A DNA stretch of 64,000 nt from Paenibacillus gyeongsangnamensis (GCF_027533625.1 NZ_JAQAGZ010000019.1:1-64000), one strand, 5' to 3'; numbered from the stretch's first letter, positions 17,552-32,790 are shown. Notes: generated by a model from the sequence alone, not told the origin. Numbers and translations: made by a program.

Positions 17552-19123
17552 CTAGGGGCCGAGTACCTTCTTCGCCTTCCATTCGGCCGCATTCCATTCC
17601 AGCCATGAGGTTCCGGAAGTCCCGCCGAGCCGGGACCTGAAAGTATCCAGCGCTGCGCCGATTCCGGGCAATTCCGGTTGCGTTCGGCTCAGCTCCACCA
17701 AATCCGGTACAACCTCATAGCTCAAGCCGGTCAAATACCCCGCGTCAAACTGCCCGGTCGCAGCATACCGCGCGACATTTCCTTTCACGATCATCCCCTC
17801 GATAGGGACGTAATTCAAGACGACATAAGCGATTATACCGGCGGCCAGACTGCAGCGAATGAACGCAGCCCGGTCCGACCATGCTTTCCATAGCGCTAGC
17901 AGAAGCAAAACCAGCAGAAACGGCATGAACGAGTGGACGAGCAGTCTCGTCATCGTATAGCCGTAGGCTTCCTCATACATCGAGAGCCTTAAGTAAGCCG
18001 AGCTGAGCATAACCCCGGTGCAGGCAATGAGCAAAGTAAGCAAAATGCGCCCGAGCCAAAGACCGCCGGGACCGGTTCGGCTGCGGTCCAGCCCGTAGAC
18101 GGCAGCGATCAATACCGTCAGATTAATTAACGTGACTATCACCAGCTCCGCGAACCCCTGCCTCGCATAGGATGCATAAGTAATGCCGTCATGCAATACT
18201 TTCGAGCCCCCGCCGAAGAAGTAGGAGAATTGCACGGCAGCGAAGAGCAGATAGACGCTGTTCAGCACGATCAGCACCGTCGCCGCGATCGTAGGATCGA
18301 GCCGCCCTATGGCAGAGGGCTGCGGCAGGATGACGGCCGACGGTTCGGTATCGGATTCATCCGCTGCAAAGGGCGGGTTCTCCCGCCCGGAATACAGTCG
18401 CATCGGCGACCTCAAACCGGCGATATAAGCGAACAGAAAGACGCTGAGCGCAGCAACCCAAATAATCCGGAACAAAACCGGCTCCCATGAAAAATGGAAC
18501 CATTCCGGCAAGCGGGCCAGCGTATGTCCGAAGATCGAGTCTGCGGAGGAGAGCAGCGTCAGCACGACCGCCAGCACGGGGACAGAAATCAGCAGCCCGA
18601 GCAGCACCTTCCCCAGCTCCTTCGAGCGTCCCGATTTCAACCGGTCCGCCGCTCCCCGCATCATCATTCTAAACGGCTCGGGAATATAGCACAGCGTCTG
18701 GATCAGCACGTTCTCCAAGAGCCGGACTGCAAACCGTCCGTCCAGACGGGATTGCTCCACAGACCTCGAAGCCCAAAACATATGTACCGCTATCAATGAC
18801 GGAACGACGATGGCGTTCAGAATAAGAAAAAGCAGATTGGCGTGCACCGCGAACGATAACGACAGCAGCAGGATCGGAAGCAGCAGCGAGGCGGACGGCT
18901 CCAGACGCAGCCGTACCTTATCGCCCATTGCCCAATAATAGAATCCGTAGAGTACAAGCACAAACAGCGGATATTGAATGCCCCAGTTCATGCCGTAAAA
19001 TATGAACTGGTTCACCGTCGCAACCGCGGCCGCCGCGAGAAGCAGCGAGGCGTTCCTTGCGGAATAAGCCGGCTCCTTCAAGATACTGGTTGCAGACATC
19101 GGTTTCGTCAGCCTCCCGGTCAA
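17552..19123 (-). CDS. DUF4173 (DUF4153-like) multi-pass membrane protein
   Basis: 523 residues with about twelve hydrophobic helices and a short soluble C-terminal tail. The central segment YFFGGGSKVLHDGITYASYA followed by RQGFAELVIVTLINLTV is the signature of the DUF4173 family, whose function is unknown. The start overlaps the upstream small gene's stop by four bases (ATGA), so translation is coupled. Confidence 0.85.
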   Translation of the reverse strand: MTGRLTKPMSATSILKEPAYSARNASLLLAAAAVATVNQFIFYGMNWGIQYPLFVLVLYGFYYWAMGDKVRLRLEPSASLLLPILLLSLSFAVHANLLFLILNAIVVPSLIAVHMFWASRSVEQSRLDGRFAVRLLENVLIQTLCYIPEPFRMMMRGAADRLKSGRSKELGKVLLGLLISVPVLAVVLTLLSSADSIFGHTLARLPEWFHFSWEPVLFRIIWVAALSVFLFAYIAGLRSPMRLYSGRENPPFAADESDTEPSAVILPQPSAIGRLDPTIAATVLIVLNSVYLLFAAVQFSYFFGGGSKVLHDGITYASYARQGFAELVIVTLINLTVLIAAVYGLDRSRTGPGGLWLGRILLTLLIACTGVMLSSAYLRLSMYEEAYGYTMTRLLVHSFMPFLLVLLLLALWKAWSDRAAFIRCSLAAGIIAYVVLNYVPIEGMIVKGNVARYAATGQFDAGYLTGLSYEVVPDLVELSRTQPELPGIGAALDTFRSRLGGTSGTSWLEWNAAEWKAKKVLGP

Positions 19124-19521
19124 TGATACGGGGCGGACGGCAATTCCCGGCCCAACCCGCGAATCGTATGCAGCAGCTCGAAAGCGGCCCCCCTTAAGCC
19201 CGGAAGCGAATGGGCGCGGACGCCTCTCCCGAAGGCCAGCGCTTCCAGCACGCCTACCGTGCCGGAGGAGATCAGCTTCGAGGCCGCCAAGACGCGGACC
19301 GTTTCCTTTTCTTCCAGCAGGAGCAGCTCCTCCACCCCGCCGGCTTGCAGGTGTCCGTGAAGCAGCAGCGCCAGCCCTTGAACGGCGGCGCCCAGCTCCG
19401 CCTCTTTCCTTCCCCCTTGCAGCAGCGCTTCCGCTTCCTGCAGCAGCTGCTGCTCCCAGGTCATGGTCAGCGGCATCCGTTCGCCTGGCTCCGTCCCGGC
19501 CGTTCGGTATCTGTTCAGCAT
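19120..19521 (-). CDS. Hypothetical protein coupled to the DUF4173 gene
   Basis: 133 residues, Leu- and Glu-rich and predicted mostly helical; a heptad-like stretch covers about residues 22-75. No signal or membrane helix. AGGAGG precedes the ATG at a good distance, and the stop overlaps the DUF4173 start, so the gene is likely real and part of a two-gene operon. I do not recognise the family. Confidence 0.68.
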   Translation of the reverse strand: MLNRYRTAGTEPGERMPLTMTWEQQLLQEAEALLQGGRKEAELGAAVQGLALLLHGHLQAGGVEELLLLEEKETVRVLAASKLISSGTVGVLEALAFGRGVRAHSLPGLRGAAFELLHTIRGLGRELPSAPYH

Positions 19522-19691
19522 AAGATCACCCTCCTGATTTATTTTCCTATTCCACCGAATCGTTCCAAATTCAGAGTCCGTTTTACATTGGAGTCAATAT
19601 GGTTTATTGTAGCTTATAAAATAAGAACAAAAAGAGTAATTTTCGAAAAACGAATTTCATATTTTTCCGAACGAAGGAGGTCGAAGCCGAG

Positions 19692-21491
19692 GTGAAGCTG
19701 GCCCGTTATTATATTCGGTTGCGTGAAGCGTTCCCGTACGTCCGTGAGGAACAAGAGCTGGCGGTAACGCTGGATGAGCTGGCGGCCGTACTCGATTGCA
19801 CGCACCGCAATGTCGTGCTTCTGCTGAAGCGGATGAGCGGGGAAGGCTGGCTGCAGTGGTCCCCGAAGCGCGGGAGAGGCATCCGGTCGCTGCTGACGTT
19901 CCGGGTGCCTGCGGAGGAGATGCTGCTGGAGATGGCCAAGTCGCTCGTGGAGCGTAAGGATTTGCGCGGGGCGCTTGAGCAGATGAATGTGGCTACGCTG
20001 CCGGATACGCTGAGGGAGAGGTTCCATAGCTGGCTCAACGGCTATTTCGGCTACAGCAGCGAGGTGCAGGGCATGCGGCGCTTCGATACCCTCCGCTTTC
20101 CGCTCACGCAGACGCTGCATTCGCTGGATCCGGCGACGATCAATTTCACCGCCGAGGCGCATGTGGTGAATCAGCTCTTCGATCCGCTCGTACGCTACAA
20201 CCGGCTGACGCAAACCGTCGAGCCCCACCTGGCTCATGCCTGGGAGGCGGATGCCTCCCGCACCGTGTGGACGTTTCACTTGCGCAAGGGCGTGCTGTTC
20301 CATCATGGTAGGGAGCTGACCGCGGAGGATGTGCGGTATACGTATGAGCGGCTGAAGCGGTATTCTTCCGGGGCTCTTTACAGCTGGGTGCTTCGTCAAG
20401 TGGATACCGTGCACGCGGCCGATCCGATTACCGTGGTCGTCCGGCTGACGGAGCCGAACGAGCTGTTCCTGCAGTACGCGGGCACGAACCGCGCCTCCAT
20501 CGTCCCCGCCGACCTGTGCGAGGAGCTGCAGGAGAAGTTTGCCGCCTCGCCTACGGGAACCGGGCCGTTCAAGCTGTCGCTGAACGACCGTTCCATGTGC
20601 GTGCTGGACGTCTTCCCCCCCTACTTCCAGGGGCGCGCTCATCTCGATCGGGTCGAGCTGTGGCGGATCGACGGGGTGCGGGAGCAGGAGCCCGGCCTCG
20701 CGATGGAGAGCTTCCAGATCATCCACAATTACCGGCTCCCGGACGAAGCCGCGGACACTTGGCAGCAGGTACAGCAGCAGGGAGCGACATGCCGCTTCCT
20801 CACATTCAATTTGGTCAAGCAGGGACCGCTGCTTGATCCGTCGCTGCGGGGCGCCGTCTACGCGGCCCTCGACCGCGGGAAGCTGTTGGAGCGGCTCGGG
20901 GGCGACGCGATCTATGAGGCGGATAGCTTCGTCCGCCACGGGGACGGCCAGGCCGATCCCTCCGCCCCCGAGCGGCTTGTCCGCGATCCGGAGCGGAGCC
21001 GGGCGCGGCTGAAGCGGCTCGGGTATGCGGGCGAGCGGCTGCGGCTCTGTACGATCCCGCACTACGAACGGGATGCGCAGCTTGTGCAAGGGCTGCTTCA
21101 GGAGGCGGGCTTCGCCGTGGAAGTGAAGCTGCTGACGGTAGAGGAATTCAAGGGCGAGCAGCGGCTGCATGCCGACCTGCTGCTGTTCTCCATCATGCTG
21201 GATAACGATGCGGAGCTGCGGCTGATCGATCTCTATACCAGCATGCAGCGCCACCTTGAACCGGCAGCCAAAGCGAAGGTGGGCGAGCTGCTGCAGCGCG
21301 TGCTTCACGAATCCTCCCGGGAACGACGAATGGAGACGCTGCAGGCCATTGAATCGCATTTGACAGCGAAGGGACTGCTCTGTTTTCTGTATTTTAAACG
21401 GCTCAAGACGCTCTATCACGCATCGGTCAAAGGCGTCACCCTCGACGCGCTCGATTGGGTGCAGTTCAAAAACATCTGGTTCAAGCCATAA
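19692..21491 (+). CDS. SgrR-family regulator (DNA-binding domain fused to a solute-binding domain)
   Basis: 599 residues. Residues 1-115 form a winged-helix domain (VTLDELAAVLDCTHRNVVLLLKRMSGEGWLQW then GRGIRSLLTF), typical of SgrR N-terminal domains. The rest is an SBP_bac_5-like periplasmic-binding fold without a signal peptide (LDPATINFTAEAHVVNQLFDPLVRY, VWTFHLRKGVLFHHGRELTAEDVRYTYERL). Such proteins sense small molecules in the cytoplasm. GTG start at 19692, GGAGG 11 bases upstream. No transporter gene is adjacent, so its target is unclear. Confidence 0.87.
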   Translation: MKLARYYIRLREAFPYVREEQELAVTLDELAAVLDCTHRNVVLLLKRMSGEGWLQWSPKRGRGIRSLLTFRVPAEEMLLEMAKSLVERKDLRGALEQMNVATLPDTLRERFHSWLNGYFGYSSEVQGMRRFDTLRFPLTQTLHSLDPATINFTAEAHVVNQLFDPLVRYNRLTQTVEPHLAHAWEADASRTVWTFHLRKGVLFHHGRELTAEDVRYTYERLKRYSSGALYSWVLRQVDTVHAADPITVVVRLTEPNELFLQYAGTNRASIVPADLCEELQEKFAASPTGTGPFKLSLNDRSMCVLDVFPPYFQGRAHLDRVELWRIDGVREQEPGLAMESFQIIHNYRLPDEAADTWQQVQQQGATCRFLTFNLVKQGPLLDPSLRGAVYAALDRGKLLERLGGDAIYEADSFVRHGDGQADPSAPERLVRDPERSRARLKRLGYAGERLRLCTIPHYERDAQLVQGLLQEAGFAVEVKLLTVEEFKGEQRLHADLLLFSIMLDNDAELRLIDLYTSMQRHLEPAAKAKVGELLQRVLHESSRERRMETLQAIESHLTAKGLLCFLYFKRLKTLYHASVKGVTLDALDWVQFKNIWFKP

Positions 21492-21548
21492 ACCGAGCTT
21501 CCCCGGAATAAAGTATACAAACTTTAGTCCGAGAGGAGCGTGGGACGC

Positions 21549-22040
21549 ATGACCCAGGTGAGACCGATCGTCTACCGCAGCACAAGGTACGGCTTTACCT
21601 TGCAAATCCCCGGCTGGTGGAGGCCTTACATCTGCACTTCGGGCATAGGGCGAAGCCGGGAGACGGAGGCGGAGTACCATTTTCGCTTCAAGTACAAGGG
21701 AAGGGCGTATGACGATGTCTTTGCGCTGCTGGTGTTCCGGCTGAGCCGGCGGGAGTGGCTGGAGTCGTACGGGGACTCGCCGTATGTCTATATATCGGAG
21801 CAAGACGGGCGGGTATTCGCGTACGTGACTCCGGAGGAGCTGCCGGAAGCGTTCATCGATAAGAAAACCGGGGAGTATGATTTCAAAAGGTTCGGCACCG
21901 CGATCGCCCTGCTGAAGCGGATGGTGAACCGGGACGTCCCGCTCATTGCGAAAACGCTGCGGTTTCGCCGGGGCGGGCTGGCGCTTCCCTCCGCTCCGTT
22001 CCGCAGCCGCAAGGTGCGGTGGCGGAACGCGGGGTGGTGA
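21549..22040 (+). CDS. Hypothetical protein
   Basis: 163 residues, basic C terminus (FRSRKVRWRNAGW). The part RSTRYGFTLQIPGWWRPYI is like the opening of small secreted or cytoplasmic PsbP-like/DUF domains seen beside regulators in Paenibacillus, but I cannot name a family. AGGAG lies 10 bases before the ATG at 21549; GTG at 21540 would be too close. Follows the SgrR-like gene after 57 bases, including AAAGTATACAAACTTT, a small dyad. Confidence 0.6.
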   Translation: MTQVRPIVYRSTRYGFTLQIPGWWRPYICTSGIGRSRETEAEYHFRFKYKGRAYDDVFALLVFRLSRREWLESYGDSPYVYISEQDGRVFAYVTPEELPEAFIDKKTGEYDFKRFGTAIALLKRMVNRDVPLIAKTLRFRRGGLALPSAPFRSRKVRWRNAGW

Positions 22041-22059
22041 GCCTAAGACGAATAAAATC

Positions 22060-22155
22060 GAACATTTTTCCGATAACAACAGCGGCCGGAAGGGGATACC
22101 TCACCGGGTACCAAGGCAGATTTCTCTATTTCATGGGTTTTTCGTCAATCTGAAG
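22060..22155 (-). repeat. Dispersed repeat R2, partial copy
   Basis: About 96 bp whose reverse complement matches the left part of the full R2 copies at 23983-24190 and 41943-42163: the segment beginning AAACCCATGAAATAGAGAAA, then CTGCCTTGGTAC, then CCGGCCGCTGTTGTTATCGG. The right half of the element is missing here. The bases just outside (TCAATCTGAAG) also match the right flank of the copy near 42150. Confidence 0.88.
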
Positions 22156-22335
22156 ACCCCCAGGGGTCTTATTCCGCCGCCGTATGCAGTATGCTTCGCT
22201 CGAGGGGTCTGCCGGCTTGCAACTTAGTATCGCGGTGAGTATCGCCAGGCTTGAAGGCAAGCGAAGGAACGCCAAGCGCTTCCGCGGGAATTAGGCTGGC
22301 TTTCCCCCAGGCATGGGGCCGAAGCTCAGAAAACG

Positions 22336-22659
22336 TCATTGAATCAGGCGGATGCAGAGCGGGTAGCGGTAATGCTCACCTTTGGAAGCTTTGACGGTTG
22401 CGATCAGAATGACCACGAGTGCAAAGATGCCTAGAACAGGCAGCAGAATGAACCCGATCATGACGAAGCACAGGATGCCGGAAACAAACGAATAAATCAT
22501 GATCGAAATTTGAAAATTCAGCGATTCCTTGGCGTGCTCTTCTACAAAAGCGGATTGATCCTTCTTCATCAACCAAATGATCAGCGGAGCAAAGATGCTG
22601 ACAATAAGGCAAAGCAAATGCGACAGCAGCGCCAAATTCCGTTCGTCGCTTGAGATCAT
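22336..22659 (-). CDS. DUF4870 domain membrane protein
   Basis: 107 residues with two to three hydrophobic helices. The N-terminal ISSDERNLALLSHLLCL and the loop KKDQSAFVEEHAKESLNFQ are the family pattern of DUF4870 (Tic20-like) proteins of unknown function. The ATG at 22659 follows AGGTGA; the frame is open 15 codons further but without a ribosome site. The preceding 22156-22335 holds a GACCCC/GGGGTC hairpin and no other gene that I can see. Confidence 0.85.
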   Translation of the reverse strand: MISSDERNLALLSHLLCLIVSIFAPLIIWLMKKDQSAFVEEHAKESLNFQISIMIYSFVSGILCFVMIGFILLPVLGIFALVVILIATVKASKGEHYRYPLCIRLIQ

Positions 22660-22882
22660 GAGGGGCTCACCTCTCCATGGAAAATAAGGGTATGAGCCAT
22701 CCATATGCCGAAGGTCGTCGGATTATGAGGGCGTCTGCCGGGGGGAAGAATATTTTTTTGATATCACCGATGGGCAGGCCAAGCTTCTTGCGCCTTGCTT
22801 TCCGGAACGCAATGAGCTTTGTACGGATCGCGGGGTTTCACGGCACATCAGGAGCAGGCGAAGGTCCAAGGCTGGCCGCCTC

Positions 22883-22930
22883 TTGACGCAGGTGAAATAA
22901 AGCGTATTATATTAATTAGAATTCTAACTA
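22883..22930 (+). promoter_or_regulatory. marR promoter with palindromic operator
   Basis: TTGACG (22883-22888) and TATTAT (22905-22910), 16 bases apart, form a promoter. Immediately downstream is the palindrome TTAGAATTCTAA (22916-22927) inside ATTAGAATTCTAACTA (22915-22930). The identical 16-mer occurs inverted at 23425-23440 before the next gene. Position over the transcription start suggests autorepression by the MarR protein. Confidence 0.78.
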
Positions 22931-22946
22931 TTGGAGAGATGACGCT

Positions 22947-23402
22947 GTGAGCAACCGGAACGATGATTCGACTTGGGAATGGGATAAAGGGCCGATCGGA
23001 CGTTTAGTCAAGGTGTCGCACATTACCCTGCGCCGCGAAATCGAGGAGCTGCTGAAGCCGACCGGACTTACCCATACCCAATGGAGCGCCTTAGGCATTA
23101 TCCGCCACTTTCCCGGCATTACGTCATCGGAGATGGAACGGATTCTTATGATCGAACGGCCCAGCGTGACGAGTCTGATCAATGGTCTTGCGGCGAGACG
23201 GTTGGCCGTTCGGCGGGATCATCCGAATGACGCCCGTTACAAGCAAATCTTTCTGACCGAAGAAGGAACGAGGCTGGCCGACCAAACCGGGCACTTCACT
23301 TCGATCGTGGAGGACAGGGTACGCAATGGGCTGACGCAGGAAGAATTCGAGACGCTCAAGGCTCTATTGATCAAAATGGTCGGTTTATTCGGGAAAAGCT
23401 AG
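22947..23402 (+). CDS. MarR family transcriptional regulator
   Basis: 151 residues with the winged-helix core LTHTQWSALGIIRHFPGITSSEMERILMIERPSVTSLINGLAARRLAVRRDHPNDARYKQIFLTEEG shown in pieces; the wing NDARYKQIFLT is typical of MarR. GTG start at 22947 after GGAGAGATGACGCT. No conserved redox Cys is seen. Its palindromic operator lies in front of itself and in front of the glyoxalase gene, so it most likely controls both. Confidence 0.9.
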   Translation: MSNRNDDSTWEWDKGPIGRLVKVSHITLRREIEELLKPTGLTHTQWSALGIIRHFPGITSSEMERILMIERPSVTSLINGLAARRLAVRRDHPNDARYKQIFLTEEGTRLADQTGHFTSIVEDRVRNGLTQEEFETLKALLIKMVGLFGKS

Positions 23403-23424
23403 CTGCGGCTTTTCTCCGCCCAAT

Positions 23425-23440
23425 TAGTTAGAATTCTAAT
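23425..23440. promoter_or_regulatory. Second MarR-type operator, before the VOC gene
   Basis: TAGTTAGAATTCTAAT is the exact reverse complement of the 16-mer at 22915-22930. It lies between the marR stop and the ribosome site of the VOC-family gene. No strong separate -35/-10 is visible, so it may act on read-through transcription or a weak internal promoter. Confidence 0.75.
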
Positions 23441-23475
23441 CGATAACCGATAAAGAATGAAGAGGAGGATTTTCC

Positions 23476-23967
23476 ATGAGCGATGAACGGCAAAGCCGGC
23501 AGGATCAGCCCTTCCCGGCATGGCAAGGATTTCACCACATCGCGCTAGTCACGCCGGATCTGGACGAAACGATCCGCTTTTATGCCGGGGTACTCGGAAT
23601 GCAGGCGGGAACGGTTATCCCGCCGGCTGGACAACGCGGCAGGCACTGCTTTATTAAACCGGGCAGCTCCGATACCTGGGGCATTCATTTTTTTGAACAA
23701 CCGAACGCGCATATTTTTCAAAGCACCGAGGAGCTGAAGCATTTGGCCGGGAACCCGGGCTCCACGGACCTGTACCGCTTCCTGCCCGGCGCGCTTCAGC
23801 ATATCGCGTTTGCCTTGCCGTCAGAGAGCGAGGGCCTCATGCTGCGCGCCAAGCTGCAGGACTTAGGGGTCGTGATGACGGACATTTACAATCAGGGAAC
23901 GATCCGCAACTTCATTTTTCCGGATAATAACGGCATTCAGCTTGAGGCTGCATGGCCATGCACCTAA
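23476..23967 (+). CDS. VOC family (glyoxalase/bleomycin-resistance fold) protein
   Basis: 163 residues built of two beta-alpha-beta-beta-beta modules: GFHHIALVTPDLDETIRFYAGVLGMQ at the N terminus and LQHIAFALPSESEGLMLRAKLQDLGV in the second half, ending with FIFPDNNGIQLEAAW. The His in HHIAL/QHIAF and Glu in QLEA fit the metal site of glyoxalase-like enzymes. Substrate unknown. Co-controlled with marR by a shared operator. Confidence 0.87.
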   Translation: MSDERQSRQDQPFPAWQGFHHIALVTPDLDETIRFYAGVLGMQAGTVIPPAGQRGRHCFIKPGSSDTWGIHFFEQPNAHIFQSTEELKHLAGNPGSTDLYRFLPGALQHIAFALPSESEGLMLRAKLQDLGVVMTDIYNQGTIRNFIFPDNNGIQLEAAWPCT

Positions 23968-23982
23968 GACTGGCTTTACCGG

Positions 23983-24190
23983 TCCAGGCTGCCCTAGAAA
24001 CCCATGAAATAGAGAAATCTGCCTTGGTACTCCGGTGGGGTACCCCCTTCCGGCCGCTGTTGTTACCCGTAAAATTTTCAATTTATTTGCTATGCAGCGG
24101 TCATTTTCCGATAACAAAGGCGGGCGCTTTTGCTCCTACAGGGGATACCCCGCCTATTACCTTTTGCATTTTTCTGCATATTATCAACAA
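23983..24190 (+). repeat. Dispersed repeat R2, near-complete copy
   Basis: About 208 bp closely matching 41943-42163. Shared blocks include AAACCCATGAAATAGAGAAA, CGGTGGGGTA, CCGGCCGCTGTTGTTA, TATGCAGCGGTCATTTTCCG and CTCCTACAGGGGATACCCC. The inner left palindrome arm is diverged here (TTGTTACCCGTAAAA instead of TTGTTATCGGAAAA). Sits between the VOC gene and the gltD terminator. Confidence 0.9.
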
Positions 24191-24192
24191 AT

Positions 24193-24225
24193 AAAACCCC
24201 CGCTTCAAATCCGAAGCGGAGGTTT
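24193..24225 (-). terminator. Terminator of gltBD
   Basis: On the minus strand, a stem of AACCTCCGCTTC with GAAGCGGGGGTT is followed by TTAT, 15 bases after the gltD stop. Confidence 0.78.
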
Positions 24226-24239
24226 CCCTGAAGCGATCG

Positions 24240-25724
<1,485 letters not shown>

Positions 25725-25857
25725 CTTTAGTTCCTCCATACTCGCGGGATGCCGGTTTTTCCAGAGGGGCCGTGCCATTCGATTCGTTAAAGGGATAAAC
25801 CATTTCGTCCGTTAACGATTCGGCACCCTAACTGAAAAACCCCGCCCCCGCCCTCGT

Positions 25858-30453
<4,596 letters not shown>

Positions 30454-30842
30454 GCTCGGGCAACCTTTCTTTCGATATTTTTTGCGCTTTTGCGCAACAA
30501 TCCGACAAAGAAGTGATGCGTCACAGGAGTGAAGTGAAATCGGCTAAAAAGAAGGTTCTTTCCCTGTCCCTTGATGTGACAATTCTATGAACCTTTTCAG
30601 ATAATATGTTATATATTAACATTCCATTCTTATTATATCAATTTAAAATTAATAGAATTTTCTGTTCATTTAAAGCGGCGTGCTCTGGTGCATTCCCCCG
30701 TGGCCGTGATCTGAAGACACCTCCCGTCCCGCCCTTTAATCGGCATTGGAATTTTTTTCATAAAGGGGGCCGGGGCAAAAGGAAATTGTAGATTTTTGAC
30801 GAAATGGTTCTTTATTACTAACCATGGAGAGGAAAATCTAAC
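30454..30842. other. gltB-PAS intergenic region
   Basis: A 389-base gap between divergent genes, AT-rich in the middle (about 30590-30670). No gene is seen. It contains the dyad TTGCGC-TTTT-GCGCAA around 30484 near the gltB start and TGTTATATATTAACA (30607-30621), a TGTTA/TAACA dyad vaguely like a nitrogen-regulator TnrA site but two bases too short. The gltB promoter could not be placed with confidence. Confidence 0.4.
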
Positions 30843-31610
30843 ATGAAAGATCCGCAGACGCTCGGAGGCCTTCCGGCATTTTACCTTCAAACGGGGGATG
30901 CCTTAACGGGATTCGAGAGCCTGGCATACAACAGCTTTCATGCTTCGCTGAACGGGCTGGCCCTGCTGGACACGGATTGCTGCATGCTTGCAGCCAACGC
31001 CGCCTTCACAGACCTGCTCGGCCGCGCTCCTGAGAAGCTGCTCGGGATCCCGCTGCCCGAGCTCGTGCATCCCGACGAGCTGCTGCTCTGCATGCATCAG
31101 ATGAGCCGGCTGCTGGAAGACCAGCTTCTCCGGTACGAGACCGAGCTTCGTTTTCTTCATGCGGACGGAACCCCTCTTTCAGTGAGGATTTCGGCCTCCG
31201 TTCTGCCGGACGGCGCGGCGCGCTACATCCGGCTGGAGGCGCAAAATATAGACGGCTGGAAAAAAGCGGCTGCCGCTCTGCGGGATCAATCGGCGCTCAT
31301 CCCCCACCTGCTGGACTTCGTTCCGTCCCCTTATCTGGTATTGGACCGGGGATGGAAATTGATTCAGCTCAATAAGGCGGCGGAAGGCCTGTTTGAACGA
31401 AGCCGTGAAGAGCTGACCGGAAGAGACTTCTGGACCTTGCTCCCCTCACTTCTTCATACCCCCCTACACCAAGCGTGCCTGCAAGCGGCCGAGGAGCAGC
31501 ATCCGGTCATCATCGAAGAGGAGCTGACGCCCGCCCGAATGCGGTTTCGCATCAGCTGCTCGCCTTGCAAGCCAGGGCTAGCCGTTTTCTTCCGGGATAT
31601 TACGGAATAG
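30843..31610 (+). CDS. PAS-domain protein, probably the intact front part of a broken sensor gene
   Basis: 255 residues containing two PAS domains: about 26-130 (SFHASLNGLALLDTDCCMLAANAAFTDLLG then FLHADGTPLSVRISAS) and about 145-253 (YLVLDRGWKLIQLNKAAEGLFERSREELTGRDFW, ending VFFRDITE). No output domain follows in frame: the stop codon falls right after the PAS end, where homologs continue with a linker of the type RQEELLRSAS. That linker is encoded directly after the stop, so the gene is probably a truncated sensor (see next feature). GGAGAGG precedes the ATG. Confidence 0.7.
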   Translation: MKDPQTLGGLPAFYLQTGDALTGFESLAYNSFHASLNGLALLDTDCCMLAANAAFTDLLGRAPEKLLGIPLPELVHPDELLLCMHQMSRLLEDQLLRYETELRFLHADGTPLSVRISASVLPDGAARYIRLEAQNIDGWKKAAAALRDQSALIPHLLDFVPSPYLVLDRGWKLIQLNKAAEGLFERSREELTGRDFWTLLPSLLHTPLHQACLQAAEEQHPVIIEEELTPARMRFRISCSPCKPGLAVFFRDITE

Positions 31611-32045
31611 ACCCGGCAGGAGGAGCTGCTCCGCTCGGCCAGCGTTCAACTGAATTCAATGATCGAACATTAGAGGGATGCCATCGCTTTTTTGTGACAA
31701 TAATCTTAACCTGACCCGCACGAACGAAAGCTTCCTTGACATCTTCGGAGCTGATCGGCCGCTGCCCGTTCGATGCCTTCAAGGAACCGAAGCAAAGCCG
31801 GATAAGGGTATGGTTCAACGAGGTGGCGGCCCTACGGGAGCCGGGTTCTATCGAGCTCGAGCCGGCCGCAGGCGCGAGTAAGGAAAACGGGTGGAAATGT
31901 ACGGGGTTCCGATTCGTCAAAGAGACGGATCGTTGGATAAGGTGCTGGTCATTACACGGATATTAGCAAGCGGAAGTAAACGGAAGCGCTGATGCGCAAA
32001 GGTTCCTTCACGATCACGAGCCTTGCCTGCCGGGGGAGACGGTTA
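31611..32045 (+). pseudogene. Remnant of the same multi-PAS sensor gene
   Basis: After the TAG at 31608-31610, the same frame reads RQEELLRSASVQLNSMIE and then another stop; a shifted frame continues with RDAIAFF and then DNNLNLTRTNESFLDIFGA, a clear third PAS start; a further shift gives DGSLDKVLVITR, the end of that PAS domain. At least two stops and two or three frameshifts are needed to read through. No kinase or GGDEF output domain can be recognised before tdk. Confidence 0.72.
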
Positions 32046-32208
32046 CGGTGACCTTGCTTGGTCCCGAATCCGGAGGAAAATTAAGGGCTGACCGCCGTCT
32101 ATACCTCTCCCTCCCCCATATGCTATGATGGAAGCCGTGATGTCCGAAGAGCATTCCCGCAGCTCCGGCTTCCGGCAGAAACCCACCATGAATGGAGTTG
32201 TGTTTACG

Positions 32209-32781
32209 TTGGCGCAGTTGTATTTTCGATACGGTGCGATGAACAGCGGCAAGTCGATTGAGATTCTAAAGGTTGCCCATAACTACGAGGAACAAAATAA
32301 ATCCGTGCTGATCTTCACTTCAGCGATCGATGACCGCGACGAGGTCGGTTACGTTTCCTCCCGCATCGGGCTTCGAAGGGAAGCGATCCCGATCTGCCCG
32401 GATACGGATCTCATCGGAACGGTCAAGAGCCAGCCGAACCGGATTTCGTGCGTGCTCGTGGATGAGGTGCAATTTCTGAAAAAAGAACAAATTCTCCAAT
32501 TGGCCCGGATCGTCGATGAATTGAACATCCCGGTCATGGGATTCGGCTTGAAGAACGACTTCCAGAACGAGCTGTTCGAGGGAAGCAAATATATGCTGCT
32601 CTATGCCGACAAGATCGAAGAAATGAAGACGATCTGTTGGTTCTGCGAAAGGAAAGCGATCATGAATCTGCGGGTCGATTCGCAGGGCATGCCTGTCTAC
32701 ACCGGCGAACAAATCCAGATCGGCGGCAACGACAGCTACTATCCGGTCTGCCGGAGATGCCACGCGAACCCGAAGCTTTAA
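32209..32781 (+). CDS. tdk: Thymidine kinase
   Basis: Salvages thymidine to dTMP. 190 residues from a TTG at 32209 that gives the family start (M)AQLYFRYGAMNSGKSIEIL with the P-loop GAMNSGKS; DEVQFL is the Walker B/catalytic region, and the zinc site is CWFC...CRRC. Upstream in-frame ATGs at 32125 and 32188 would add residues outside the family; GGAG lies 11 bases before the TTG. Confidence 0.92.
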   Translation: MAQLYFRYGAMNSGKSIEILKVAHNYEEQNKSVLIFTSAIDDRDEVGYVSSRIGLRREAIPICPDTDLIGTVKSQPNRISCVLVDEVQFLKKEQILQLARIVDELNIPVMGFGLKNDFQNELFEGSKYMLLYADKIEEMKTICWFCERKAIMNLRVDSQGMPVYTGEQIQIGGNDSYYPVCRRCHANPKL

Positions 32782-32790
32782 TTCCGGCTT

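Noticed and set aside
19614..22079. Minus-strand frame of over 800 codons opposite the SgrR-like gene
   Set aside because: Antisense shadow; composition rich in Arg, Gln, Leu, no motifs, spans two real plus-strand genes.
30607..30621. TGTTATATATTAACA as a TnrA site for gltB
   Set aside because: Spacing is two bases short of the TnrA consensus and it lies far from the gltB start; kept only as a note.
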